Part shown: piece after piece, positions 37,592 to 45,990 of the stretch | Layout of the letters: every line of letters starts with the position of its first letter | How positions within the stretch are numbered: the stretch's first letter is position 1 | Assembly: GCF_019357415.1 (NCBI RefSeq) | Contig: NZ_CP048410.1 | Coordinates: forward strand, 248,001-312,000 | From: Gramella sp. MT6 | GTDB taxonomy: Bacteria; Bacteroidota; Bacteroidia; Flavobacteriales; Flavobacteriaceae | Direction: 5' to 3' | Length of the DNA: 64,000 bases | The notes under the pieces: generated by a model | Databases searched by the model: none | Seen by the model: the letters and a program-made list of their open reading frames with translations, nothing else | What the model was told of the DNA's origin: nothing | Program-made: the position numbers and the translations under genes

Positions 37592-38680
37592 TTACCTGAT
37601 ACCGTCCAGGATCTTTTGTTGATGGTTGATCGATTCCTGGTGAATGGCTTTGAACATTCTTAGCACAAATTCTTCACTAAGTCCTTTTTCTTCTCCTTCA
37701 AGTACCATTTTACCAAGGATCTCATTCCACCTTTTGGTTTGAAGGATCGCTACGTTCTGCTCCTTCTTCACCTGACCAATCTCCTCGGCAATTTTCATTC
37801 TTTTTGAAAGTATCTCAAGGATCTGGCTGTCGGTAATGTCGATCTTAGATCTTAACGTGGTTAGTTTGTTCTGAAATTCTTCACTGGCTGAAATTTCCTT
37901 TCTTACTTTTAAATCCTGCATGATCTTAATAAGTGTTTCAGGGGTTATTTGCTGGGCTGCATCGCTCCATGCTTTATCTGGTGTATGATGAGTTTCCACC
38001 ATTATTCCGTCATAGTTAAGGTCCAGGGCTGTCTGGCAAAGATCAAAAATGATATCCCTTCTTCCGGCAATATGCGAAGGATCAAGAATTAGCGGGAGAT
38101 CGGGGAATTTATTCTGAAGCTCGATCGGGATCTGCCATTCCGGGTTATTTCTGTATTTAGTTTTTTCATAAGCTGAAAAACCTCTGTGAATTACACCCAG
38201 TTTATTTATATCTGCTGTATGAAGTCTTTCTACCGCTCCAAGCCATAAAGAAAGATCCGGGTTCACCGGGTTTTTTACCAATACGATCTTATCTGTACCT
38301 TTTAAGGCATCTGCGATCTCCTGTACGATAAATGGAGAAACCGTGGTTCTTGCCCCGATCCATAGAATATCTACATCATGTTTTAAAGCAAGGTCTACGT
38401 GGTTTGGGTTCGCCACTTCGGTAGTGGTAAGCATTCCGGTTTCCTCTTTAGCTTTCTGAAGCCATTTTAAACCAAGAGCACCAACTCCTTCAAAGTTTCC
38501 TGGTCTTGTTCTCGGTTTCCAGATTCCCGCTCTAAGTACGGTAGCATCGCTATCCTTTAACTGGTGTGCGATCGTTAAAACCTGTTCTTCTGTTTCGGCA
38601 CTGCAAGGTCCTGCAATCACCAATGGATGTGACAATCCAAAATCATCCAACCATGTTCTGAGTTCTTTTTTATTTTCCAT
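37592..38680 (-). CDS. Bifunctional 3-deoxy-7-phosphoheptulonate synthase / chorismate mutase
   Basis: The 362-residue protein fuses a type I-beta (KDPG-aldolase-like) DAHP synthase (about 1-265, with GPCSAE, RAGIWKPRTRPGNFEG, KNPVNPDLSLWLGAVERL, DPSHIAGRR) to a C-terminal AroQ chorismate mutase (about 270-362, RSKIDITDSQILEILSKRMKIAEEIGQVKK). It supplies both the entry step of the shikimate pathway and prephenate formation. It is the last gene of the aromatic operon, with its start overlapping tyrA by 11 bases. The mutase domain may bind prephenate and feed back on the synthase, as in other such fusions. Confidence 0.96.
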   Translation of the reverse strand: MENKKELRTWLDDFGLSHPLVIAGPCSAETEEQVLTIAHQLKDSDATVLRAGIWKPRTRPGNFEGVGALGLKWLQKAKEETGMLTTTEVANPNHVDLALKHDVDILWIGARTTVSPFIVQEIADALKGTDKIVLVKNPVNPDLSLWLGAVERLHTADINKLGVIHRGFSAYEKTKYRNNPEWQIPIELQNKFPDLPLILDPSHIAGRRDIIFDLCQTALDLNYDGIMVETHHTPDKAWSDAAQQITPETLIKIMQDLKVRKEISASEEFQNKLTTLRSKIDITDSQILEILSKRMKIAEEIGQVKKEQNVAILQTKRWNEILGKMVLEGEEKGLSEEFVLRMFKAIHQESINHQQKILDGIR

Positions 38681-39554
38681 TTTCCTGTAGTTTAATTTCT
38701 TCGTTTTGATTTATTCCGTTTAGTACTTCTCTTATATGGTTTGTTCGCTCCATTTCACTGAAAACCTCCTCAAAATTATCTTCTTCCATCAATTTCCTGA
38801 AATGCTTCAGATTGGAGATATATTCATCCAGGGTCTCCATAACATTCTTTTTATTCTGATTGAAAATTGGAGTCCACATGGCCGGTGAACTTTTCGCCAG
38901 TCTCACCGTAGAGGCAAATCCACTTCCCGCCAGGTCGAAAATATCCCTTTCGTTCTTCTCTTTTTCAAGAACCGTTTTCCCCAGCATAAATGAGCTGATA
39001 TGCGAAAGATGTGAAACATAAGCGATATGACGATCATGTGATTTAGGATCCATATATCTGATCCTCATCCCTATGGCCTGGAATACTTCCAGTGCTCTTT
39101 CCTGAAGTTTAAAAGCTGTCTTTTCAACCTCGCAAATGATATTGGTCTTGTTCTTAAAAAGACCGTGGATAGCCGCAGTAGGCCCTGAGAATTCAGTTCC
39201 TGAAATTGGGTGACCGGCTAAATAATTTCTTCTTTTAGGATGATCTGCAACCTTTTTGCAAAGATGTTCTTTTGTTGAACCGGCATCGGTCACCACGCAA
39301 TTATCATTCACTACATCAAGTATCTTTGGTAAAACTTCCAGCGAAGCATCTACCGGGATAGCCATATATACCAGGTCGGCATCTTTAAGATCTTCAAAAT
39401 TAGATTTATGATCTATCAATCCAAGATCTAAAGCTTTTTCAAGGTGATCATCATTTTCATCTATTCCGTAGATCTCGACCTTCTTCATTACAGATTTAAG
39501 ATCTAAAGCAAAAGATCCACCAATCAGGCCTATTCCTATTACAAAAACTTTCAT
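38670..39554 (-). CDS. tyrA: Prephenate dehydrogenase
   Basis: The 294-residue protein has an NAD(P)-binding Rossmann motif (GIGLIGGSFALDLK), the catalytic histidine region LAGHPISGTEFSG and the helical dimerisation domain with HIAYVSHLSH. It oxidises prephenate to 4-hydroxyphenylpyruvate for tyrosine. No ACT domain follows, so feedback control is weaker than in longer TyrA proteins. It overlaps the aminotransferase gene by 4 bases. Confidence 0.95.
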   Translation of the reverse strand: MKVFVIGIGLIGGSFALDLKSVMKKVEIYGIDENDDHLEKALDLGLIDHKSNFEDLKDADLVYMAIPVDASLEVLPKILDVVNDNCVVTDAGSTKEHLCKKVADHPKRRNYLAGHPISGTEFSGPTAAIHGLFKNKTNIICEVEKTAFKLQERALEVFQAIGMRIRYMDPKSHDRHIAYVSHLSHISSFMLGKTVLEKEKNERDIFDLAGSGFASTVRLAKSSPAMWTPIFNQNKKNVMETLDEYISNLKHFRKLMEEDNFEEVFSEMERTNHIREVLNGINQNEEIKLQENGK

Positions 39555-40696
39555 CCTTTTATTCTTTTTAATGCTTCATCTATTACCTCTTCATTGGCGC
39601 ATAGAGAAAAACGTATATATCCTTCACCCTGGGAACCAAAAATGAATCCAGGTGTGATAAAAATATCCTTATCATAAAGCAGGTCATCAACAATATCTTC
39701 TGAAGTCTTCCCTTCAGGGGTCTTAGCCCACACAAAAAGTCCGACCTGGTCGTCCCTGACTTCACAATTCAATTCAGAAATCAACTCTAATACTTTCTTC
39801 TTTCTTTTTGTATAGATCTTATTCTGATCCTCGAACCAGGAACCCGATAATTTCAAAGCTTCAACCGCTCCGGCCTGAACCGGATAGAACATGCCGCTGT
39901 CCATATTGGATTTTACTTTTAATACAGAATTGATATTCTTCTGGCTTCCCGCAAGCATTCCTACTCTCCAGCCGGCCATATTGAAGCTTTTACTCAAAGA
40001 ATTCAGCTCCATGACATAATCGCTCAAACCATCCTTTTGCAGGATGCTTCTAGGATTATCATTCTGAATAAAGCTATACGGATTATCATTCACCACAAGG
40101 ATCTTATGAGTTTCAGCAAATTCTGTGAGCTCTCTGAAAAAATCTTCAGTCGCAACTGAACCCGTAGGCATATGGGGATAGTTCACCCACATTAATTTTA
40201 CTTTGCTAAGGTCTTCCTTAGCCAGTTCATTAAGATCTGGCAGCCAGTTATTCTCAGCTCTCAGCTCATAATTTCTTTCTTTAGCCTGCAGCAATTTCGA
40301 AACCGAACTATATGTTGGGTAACCAGGATTTGGCAGTAAAACCTCATCTCCCGGATCCAAAAATGTCATGGAAATATGCATGACCCCTTCCTTGCTGCCC
40401 ATAAGTGGTAAGATTTCCGATTCCGGGTCGAGGATACGATCATAGAACTTTTTGTAGAAACCGGCAATAGCATTTCTTAATTCGGTAATTCCTTTGTAGG
40501 GTTGATACTGGTGAGCTCCATTAGAAGAAAGAGCCTTATTTAAAGCTTCCACTACTTGTGCCGGCGGGGCAAGATCGGGGCTCCCAATTCCCAGGTTGAT
40601 GATGGGCTTTCCCTCCGCTCTGAGTTCTGCCACTTCACGAAGTTTTTTCGAAAAGTAGTATTCCTGAACTGTATCAAGTCTTTTTGCGGTTATCAT
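39551..40696 (-). CDS. PLP-dependent class I/II aminotransferase, probably aromatic
   Basis: The 381-residue protein is a fold-type I aminotransferase. The PLP lysine lies in LNSLSKSFNMAGWRVG, with NPGYPTYSSV, WVNYPHMPTGS and the C-terminal arginine segment GYIRFSLCANEE. Its place between prephenate dehydratase and dehydrogenase suggests that it makes phenylalanine and tyrosine from their keto acids, though LL-diaminopimelate-like and aspartate aminotransferases share these motifs. It overlaps pheA and tyrA by 4 bases each, giving a tightly coupled operon. Confidence 0.88.
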   Translation of the reverse strand: MITAKRLDTVQEYYFSKKLREVAELRAEGKPIINLGIGSPDLAPPAQVVEALNKALSSNGAHQYQPYKGITELRNAIAGFYKKFYDRILDPESEILPLMGSKEGVMHISMTFLDPGDEVLLPNPGYPTYSSVSKLLQAKERNYELRAENNWLPDLNELAKEDLSKVKLMWVNYPHMPTGSVATEDFFRELTEFAETHKILVVNDNPYSFIQNDNPRSILQKDGLSDYVMELNSLSKSFNMAGWRVGMLAGSQKNINSVLKVKSNMDSGMFYPVQAGAVEALKLSGSWFEDQNKIYTKRKKKVLELISELNCEVRDDQVGLFVWAKTPEGKTSEDIVDDLLYDKDIFITPGFIFGSQGEGYIRFSLCANEEVIDEALKRIKG

Positions 40697-41520
40697 ACTA
40701 GATTATTTTTATAGATACCTAAAATCTTTAATTCTTCGGTCATTAATTTTAATACATCGATCGCCTTTTCCAGGTCTTCAAATCTTTCAAAGATCACATC
40801 TACGAAAAAAGAATATTTCCAGGGCTCGTCGATTATTGGCAGCGACTGGATCTTGGTCATATCCAGGTAGCAATCCCTTATAATATTAAGTACAGATACC
40901 AAGCTTCCTCTTTCACTTTTAAGATCAAATTTTAGAGAAGCCTTATCCAGTTTTTCTCCGTTGGGCTTTTGTCTTTCTGTACCCAAAACCAGAAACCGGG
41001 TAGCATTACTTTTAATAGTGTGAATTTCTTTAGCCAGAATTTCCAGTCCGTACATTTCAGCAGCGGCAGGGCTGGCCACGGCCGCAACTTTCAATTTTCC
41101 TTCTTCTGATATTCTTTTAGCCGCTTCAGCTGTATCTGCATCTTCGATCAATTTGATATGTGGATGTTTTTTAAAGAATTCTTTACACTGCAGCAATGCC
41201 ATTGGATGAGAAAACACCTTTTTTATATCCTCGATTCTCTGCCCTTCTACCGCCATCAAATTCATATTCACCGGGGTGTAATGTTCCCCGATCACACTAA
41301 GATTGTATTCATCCATCAGGGCATAGTTTGGCAGGATCGACCCGGCGATACTATTTTCTATAGCCATCACCGCTTCATTTGTCTCCTTTGCAGCCAACTT
41401 CTGGGCAAGTTCATGAAAGGACATATGCTCCATCACTTCAACATCTTTGTGATAATAATCCATCGCCACCAAATGATGGAAAGAACCTTTAATTCCCTGA
41501 ATTCCGACTTTTTTATTCAT
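40693..41520 (-). CDS. pheA: Prephenate dehydratase
   Basis: The 275-residue protein has the periplasmic-binding-like dehydratase domain (about 1-185, with AIENSIAGSI and SNATRFLVLG, whose Thr-Arg-Phe is catalytic) and a C-terminal ACT domain (about 198-270, SERGSLVSVLNIIRDCYLDMTKIQS) that senses phenylalanine. It turns prephenate into phenylpyruvate. It opens the aromatic operon and starts 12 bases after the T-run of an intrinsic terminator, behind a Phe/Tyr leader ORF. Confidence 0.96.
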   Translation of the reverse strand: MNKKVGIQGIKGSFHHLVAMDYYHKDVEVMEHMSFHELAQKLAAKETNEAVMAIENSIAGSILPNYALMDEYNLSVIGEHYTPVNMNLMAVEGQRIEDIKKVFSHPMALLQCKEFFKKHPHIKLIEDADTAEAAKRISEEGKLKVAAVASPAAAEMYGLEILAKEIHTIKSNATRFLVLGTERQKPNGEKLDKASLKFDLKSERGSLVSVLNIIRDCYLDMTKIQSLPIIDEPWKYSFFVDVIFERFEDLEKAIDVLKLMTEELKILGIYKNNLV

Positions 41521-41532
41521 ATAGCTACCAAT

Positions 41533-41560
41533 AAAAAAAGTCCCGATCTTAGATCGAGAC
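41533..41560 (-). terminator. Attenuator terminator of the aromatic operon
   Basis: On the minus strand GTCTCGATC and GATCGGGAC pair (41560-41552 with 41548-41540, one G-U pair) around a 3-base loop, followed by TTTTTTT (41539-41533). It sits between a Phe/Tyr leader ORF and pheA. The octamer GATCGGGA of the 3' arm occurs a second time inside the leader ORF (41606-41599), so that copy could pair with the 5' arm and prevent termination. Confidence 0.85.
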
Positions 41561-41587
41561 TTTTATATAATTTTGTGTTTTAATTAA

Positions 41588-41665
41588 TCATATAGCATTC
41601 CCGATCCTATCTCTGGTATAGAAATAAAAATAAAAGAATGCGTTCCAGTTAATTAAAGTTGTCAT
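41588..41665 (-). CDS. Phe/Tyr leader peptide of the aromatic amino-acid operon
   Basis: This 25-codon ORF (ATG 41665, TGA 41590-41588) encodes a peptide with one tryptophan (residue 7, context LINWNA) and then an uninterrupted run FFYFYFY at residues 10-16, followed by TRDRIGNAI. Seven consecutive Phe/Tyr codons before a terminator and prephenate dehydratase are the hallmark of ribosome-mediated attenuation: shortage of charged tRNA-Phe or tRNA-Tyr would stall the ribosome on the run. The second copy of GATCGGGA lies in codons 20-22, where a stalled ribosome would leave it free. It is too short for routine gene calling. The mechanism is inferred, the ORF and hairpins are seen. Confidence 0.85.
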   Translation of the reverse strand: MTTLINWNAFFYFYFYTRDRIGNAI

Positions 41666-41684
41666 TTCGAATATTTACGAATGA

Positions 41685-41714
41685 CTAAAGTAGCGCAATA
41701 ATTTTATATTCAAA
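41685..41714 (-). promoter_or_regulatory. Promoter of the aromatic operon leader
   Basis: TTTG (41714-41711), 18 bases, then TACTTTAG (41692-41685), near the TAnnTTTG consensus. Transcription would begin about a dozen bases before the leader ATG. Confidence 0.45.
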
Positions 41715-41850
41715 ATCTTTTCTGATTAAAATTTTCAGTTTTTAAGTATTCGGAATATTGTCAATGTTTTAATAGCAATAACAATTTATCCTTCCTCATT
41801 TTCGTTGGAACTTTGAAAAATTTTCAGCGGCATCCCTGATTTTTTATTCC

Positions 41851-41858
41851 TAATTTTG
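41851..41858 (+). promoter_or_regulatory. -7 promoter box before gldA
   Basis: TAATTTTG is an exact Bacteroidota -7 box, 12 bases before the chosen gldA start. No convincing -33 TTTG is seen, so this rests on one box. Confidence 0.3.
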
Positions 41859-41870
41859 AATTTGAAAGCT

Positions 41871-42791
41871 ATGTCTATAATCGTAAATAACATATCGAAA
41901 CACTTTGGCCGCCAGAAAGCGCTGAATAAGGTGAATTTTGAGATTAAAAAAGGTGAGATCGTTGGATTCTTGGGACCAAATGGTGCCGGAAAATCCACTT
42001 TAATGAAGATTCTCACCGGTTATCTAACTCCAGATGAAGGCAATGCCTTTATCGATGGGTTAGAACTAAAGGACAATACTGCCGAAATTCAGAAACGCAT
42101 AGGATATCTACCTGAACACAATCCTTTATATACTGAGATGTTTGTACGGGAATATTTAAGGTTTAATGCTTCCGTCTATAAAATAGACAAAGCCCGGGTT
42201 GAAGAAGTAATTAAACTCACCGGTCTTTCTCCTGAAGCGAATAAAAAGATAGAGCAACTATCTAAAGGATATAGACAACGTGTGGGACTAGCCGCAGCTT
42301 TGCTCCATGATCCCGAAGTACTCATCCTTGATGAGCCAACCACGGGACTGGACCCAAATCAGCTTGTAGAAATAAGATCCCTGATCAAGAACATAGGTAA
42401 AAAAGCTTCCGAAGAAAATTCAGGAAAGACCGTTTTTCTATCCACTCATATTTTGCAGGAAGTAGAAGCGATCTGCGACCGGGTTATCATTATAAATAAA
42501 GGTAAGATTGTTGCAGATAAGAAATTGAAAGATCTGCGCGATGAAAAAGAACAAATTATTGCCGTAGAATTCGATTACCGTATAGAAGAAGTGGCGCTAA
42601 AAGAACTTCCTAATCTTATTTCAGCAAAGAATGTTGGTGGCTTCCATTATGAATTGATATTCGACACCAATAAAGACATGCGGCCGGCGGTATTTGATTT
42701 TGCCCATGATAACGGACTCAAAACCCTTCAGCTAAATCAAAAAACGAAGAACCTGGAAAGCCTGTTTGCTGAATTAACAGCTTCAGAATAA
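41871..42791 (+). CDS. gldA: Gliding-motility ABC transporter ATP-binding subunit GldA
   Basis: The 306-residue protein (start at MSIIVNNISK; an upstream in-frame ATG adds five residues not typical of the family) has Walker A GPNGAGKST (about 35-43), signature QLSKGYRQR and Walker B LILDEPTTGLDP. Its length and the C-terminal extension (about 220-306) match GldA, part of the GldA-GldF-GldG exporter of gliding Bacteroidota. gldF and gldG are not next to it here, so it is presumably a stand-alone gene. It is divergent from the aromatic operon. Confidence 0.85.
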   Translation: MSIIVNNISKHFGRQKALNKVNFEIKKGEIVGFLGPNGAGKSTLMKILTGYLTPDEGNAFIDGLELKDNTAEIQKRIGYLPEHNPLYTEMFVREYLRFNASVYKIDKARVEEVIKLTGLSPEANKKIEQLSKGYRQRVGLAAALLHDPEVLILDEPTTGLDPNQLVEIRSLIKNIGKKASEENSGKTVFLSTHILQEVEAICDRVIIINKGKIVADKKLKDLRDEKEQIIAVEFDYRIEEVALKELPNLISAKNVGGFHYELIFDTNKDMRPAVFDFAHDNGLKTLQLNQKTKNLESLFAELTASE

Positions 42792-42919
42792 ATAAAATCC
42801 TTACAGAACAATTGTTATCGTGCCCCGAAGTCTGGGGAGATTCAGGATTTCAATATTTAGAAGCTGAAAAATGTATTCGGTAAAGCCTGAAACTTAAGTG
42901 GAATTTGAAAATTCAATAA

Positions 42920-43669
42920 TTATTCAAATATAAGCCTACCTCTAAAATGCTCCTCAACATCTACCACCGGAGGACGATTTACAGAAATTATATCTCCATA
43001 ACTATAGATATCACCTTTTAAGCTCTGCTGCGGATTCACAATTAATTTATTGGTCCCACGATGAAAAAGATCATAATGTTGCACTTCAAGATCTCTTGCT
43101 TCAAGTCTGCTATCACCTGCAGCAAAGAAACCATCAAACCTTTCAACTACTCCGGTAAGGAAAAAATGAGAATAATTATCGCTGGTGATTCGCAGATCTT
43201 TCACCTTCAGGTCCAGTATAAAGTTTCCATTAGTAAGTATCTCCGGATCTAATTCCTGGTTTGCAGAATACAGCCAAAGGTTTTCAAATTCTAAAGTACC
43301 GATACTTTCTAAAGGTATATTTCCGGCATGGCGTAAATAGGTTAAATCTGGCACTGTCACAAAGACCTTGGTTATTCCATAATCCCTAACCAGGTTACAC
43401 CTGTTCTCATTCCTTAAAATAAGACGGCCTTCGGTAACTTCTGCAAATACTTCGTTCAGCAGGTTTTCCCCGGTTTCGATGACTACTTTTTGTTGAGGCC
43501 CCTGTTCAATAAAGAGCTTGATCTTGTCGTAGACCATTATTTCGTCGAAATCGGATACTTCAATTTCTTTCTGTACAATGGAGCCGGCCTTTTGGAAGCA
43601 ATCGTCGGTATCTTCAGAATCACAACCGGAAAAGGCAATTATTATTATAAGGAGGAATAACTTTTTCAT
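42920..43669 (-). CDS. GIN-domain (DUF2807) lipoprotein
   Basis: The 249-residue protein has lipobox cysteine C16 (IAFSGC) and a right-handed beta-helix-like domain typical of head-GIN/DUF2807 proteins (EVSDFDEIMVYDKIKLFIEQG near the start, then repeated short strands). The function of the family is unknown; it is a predicted envelope adhesin-like or auto-transporter-like module. Its start overlaps the stop of the PagL-like gene by 4 bases, so the two form an operon. Confidence 0.82.
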   Translation of the reverse strand: MKKLFLLIIIIAFSGCDSEDTDDCFQKAGSIVQKEIEVSDFDEIMVYDKIKLFIEQGPQQKVVIETGENLLNEVFAEVTEGRLILRNENRCNLVRDYGITKVFVTVPDLTYLRHAGNIPLESIGTLEFENLWLYSANQELDPEILTNGNFILDLKVKDLRITSDNYSHFFLTGVVERFDGFFAAGDSRLEARDLEVQHYDLFHRGTNKLIVNPQQSLKGDIYSYGDIISVNRPPVVDVEEHFRGRLIFE

Positions 43670-44769
43670 AATCTGTATCCAATTGAAAATTCAACTGCTT
43701 CAGCATTTGCACCATGGGAACGAACGGTCACCGATGCCCACCAGTCGTCGGTAATTTCACGTTGAAGTCCTACCCTGTTATAGACCTGTTCCACATAATC
43801 TGTATAAGGATAGTAGGCGTAAATACCTAAATGAGTGATCAGGGACATTTTATTAAAGGTGAGCTTATGTCCAAGAAATACTCCAACTCTTTTCGCATCT
43901 TCATCACCGGTGGTTCCTTTCTGCGGAAAAGCCACCGACTGGTATTCTATAAATTCTTCGAGTGATCGGGAAAAGAATAATTCGGCTCCTCCCTGCAAAG
44001 TACTTTTATGATTCAATACTTTATCGGCATAAGCAGAGAACGTTAAAAAAGGAAGCGTAGGCGAGCCCACCACCCCGGACGTATTAACCCCGCTGCGCAA
44101 GGTAAAGTTGTAATGAAATGGTTCTGTATATTTTTCTTCAACTCCTCGCGGAATATAATCGGGATGATTCTCATGATCCAGCAGATAGTTAAATCCCACG
44201 TTAAAAGTAAAAGTATTGGTGCTATGATTTGGTGATCCCGTATCGGCATTTGAATAATGTATAATGGTAACTCCGGCATTTAAACCTAGACCGCCAATGA
44301 TGTTCTCCTTTTGTATGTTCCCTACGAGGTAAGTAGAGCTTAAAAACCTGGTACCGTATGCATTGTTTAAAAAATTGGTATCAGGGTCATAAGGATTCGT
44401 AGTATAGGCAACCCCCTGCCCTATCCGGAACATTAGCAACCTCTTTAAAGCATAGAAGCTAAAATGACCATATAAGGAATAATTCTCACCAAGATTAGGA
44501 TTCTTCATATCCTGGTAGATAAAAGAATACCCAAAATCTGGATAATTATATCTGCGTTCCCACTTTTCCAGGCCATAGGTTTTCCTGTTGAAACTCAGAA
44601 AAAATCCATTTGGATGATCGGTGATCAAATGAGCTATATCGGGATTATGCTCAATAACAGAACCGTAAAAATAACTGGCATCTAAAGAAAAATACTTTTC
44701 AGGTTTTTCTTCCTGGGCCATGGATATAAAACTGCATAGAATGAGCAGGAACGGGGCAATTCTTTTCAT
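43666..44769 (-). CDS. Acyloxyacyl hydrolase / PagL-like outer-membrane protein
   Basis: The 367-residue protein has a signal peptide (to about MAQ, residue 19) and alternating beta strands of an outer-membrane barrel. The segment IIHYSNADTGSPNHSTNTF has the His-Ser pair expected of PagL-type lipid A 3-O-deacylases. The family removes acyl chains from lipid A; the length exceeds PagL by about 180 residues because of extra loops, as is usual for the Bacteroidota members. Together with the GIN lipoprotein it forms a two-gene envelope operon. Confidence 0.75.
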   Translation of the reverse strand: MKRIAPFLLILCSFISMAQEEKPEKYFSLDASYFYGSVIEHNPDIAHLITDHPNGFFLSFNRKTYGLEKWERRYNYPDFGYSFIYQDMKNPNLGENYSLYGHFSFYALKRLLMFRIGQGVAYTTNPYDPDTNFLNNAYGTRFLSSTYLVGNIQKENIIGGLGLNAGVTIIHYSNADTGSPNHSTNTFTFNVGFNYLLDHENHPDYIPRGVEEKYTEPFHYNFTLRSGVNTSGVVGSPTLPFLTFSAYADKVLNHKSTLQGGAELFFSRSLEEFIEYQSVAFPQKGTTGDEDAKRVGVFLGHKLTFNKMSLITHLGIYAYYPYTDYVEQVYNRVGLQREITDDWWASVTVRSHGANAEAVEFSIGYRL

Positions 44770-44829
44770 ACGAAAGCAAATCTAACATATTTACGAAAAA
44801 AACTACCTTTTAGTTGAAGCCATAAAACT

Positions 44830-45786
44830 CTAAAAAACTGCAGTGGCAATTTTCTGGATATTCGTGCTTTTACCCATTGAATAATAATGTAATACCGGGG
44901 CACCACCAGCAATAAGTTCCTTACTTTGCTGAATACACCACTCGATTCCTACCTGTCTAACTGCAGCATTATCCTTACACTTTTCAACTTCCCTGATCAA
45001 ACAATCTGGCATATCTACATGAAACCTATGCGGAATTACACTTAATTGTTTCTTCGTGGCAATAGGCTTTAAACCAGGAATAATAGGAATATCGATCCCG
45101 CTCTCCCTGCATTTCTCCACAAAATCGAAATACCTGTCATTCTCAAAGAACATCTGGGTAACCACATACTCTGCACCCGCTTCGATCTTTTCTTTTAACC
45201 GCTGAATGTCCTTATCTATACTCGGTGCTTCCATATGTTTCTCTGGGTATCCGGCAACACCCACACAGAAATCAGTATTATGACCCTTTTCGATCACCTC
45301 ATCAAGGTATTTCCCTGCATTAAGATCGTAGATCTGGTCTACCAGATCCTTGGCGAAGCAATTTCCGTTCTTTTCAGGTTTAAAGTAGGTTTCACTTTTT
45401 ACCGCATCACCGCGCAATGCCATCACATTCTTAATCCCCAGGAAATCCAGGTCGATCAGGAAGTTTTCAGTATCCTCCTTAGAGAAACCGCCACACAGGA
45501 TATGCGGCACTGCATCAACACCATATTTGCTCTGGATAGCAGCACAGATGCCTACGGTTCCAGGACGTTTTCTTACGATCTTCTTTTCCAGAAGTCCGTT
45601 CTCCTTTTCCGAATACACGTATTCTTCCCGGTGATAGGTCACATCAATAAACGGCGGATTAAATTCCATCAACGGGTCTATGCTCTCGTAGATGGAATTA
45701 ATATTTTGTCCCTTCAATGGCGGGAGTATCTCAAAAGAGAATAAGGTTTTATCCTTCGCTGCTTCTAAATGTTCGGTAATTTTCAT
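44830..45786 (-). CDS. metF: 5,10-methylenetetrahydrofolate reductase
   Basis: The 318-residue protein is an FAD-binding TIM barrel with FSFEILPPLKGQ at the start, ALRGDA and VTQMFFENDRYFDF. It makes the 5-methyl-THF used by the MetH proteins encoded just upstream, so substrate supply and use are side by side. It is the last gene of the sulfur/methionine cluster, 204 bases after metH, with a dispersed hairpin repeat in the gap. Confidence 0.96.
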   Translation of the reverse strand: MKITEHLEAAKDKTLFSFEILPPLKGQNINSIYESIDPLMEFNPPFIDVTYHREEYVYSEKENGLLEKKIVRKRPGTVGICAAIQSKYGVDAVPHILCGGFSKEDTENFLIDLDFLGIKNVMALRGDAVKSETYFKPEKNGNCFAKDLVDQIYDLNAGKYLDEVIEKGHNTDFCVGVAGYPEKHMEAPSIDKDIQRLKEKIEAGAEYVVTQMFFENDRYFDFVEKCRESGIDIPIIPGLKPIATKKQLSVIPHRFHVDMPDCLIREVEKCKDNAAVRQVGIEWCIQQSKELIAGGAPVLHYYSMGKSTNIQKIATAVF

Positions 45787-45929
45787 TGAAACTTTTTTCT
45801 ATTACTATTCTGGCGTTTCCTTTCAGGCCGGGCTTTTCGCTTTATCTTTTCCTTTATACTTCGACAGGCTCAGTATTTAAGAAAAAGGATACCGCGTCAA
45901 TCCCTAACGCATTAACTTTTTTAATTTCT

Positions 45930-45987
45930 CGTCATTCTGAACTTGTTTCAGAGTCTCAAGAGAAGCTGAAACAAGTTCAGCTTGACG
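45930..45987. repeat. Dispersed hairpin repeat, copy 1
   Basis: CTGAACTTGTTTCAG (45937-45951) and CTGAAACAAGTTCAG (45966-45980) are perfect 15-bp inverted arms, flanked by CGTCA and TGACG. A related copy lies at 52148-52208. A third element with the CTTCGACAGGCTCAG motif is at about 45858-45872. Similar sequences are scattered in Bacteroidota genomes; they act as hairpins or as REP-like elements. Their role here is unknown. Confidence 0.75.
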
Positions 45988-45990
45988 TAT

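Noticed and set aside
42792..42919. A CCCC-GGGG stem after gldA (about 42824-42838)
   Set aside because: The stem is only four pairs with no T run, too weak for a terminator; it may be a worn repeat.
45235..45744. A 169-codon plus-strand open frame inside metF
   Set aside because: metF is complete with clear motifs on the other strand; the open frame follows from its codon usage.
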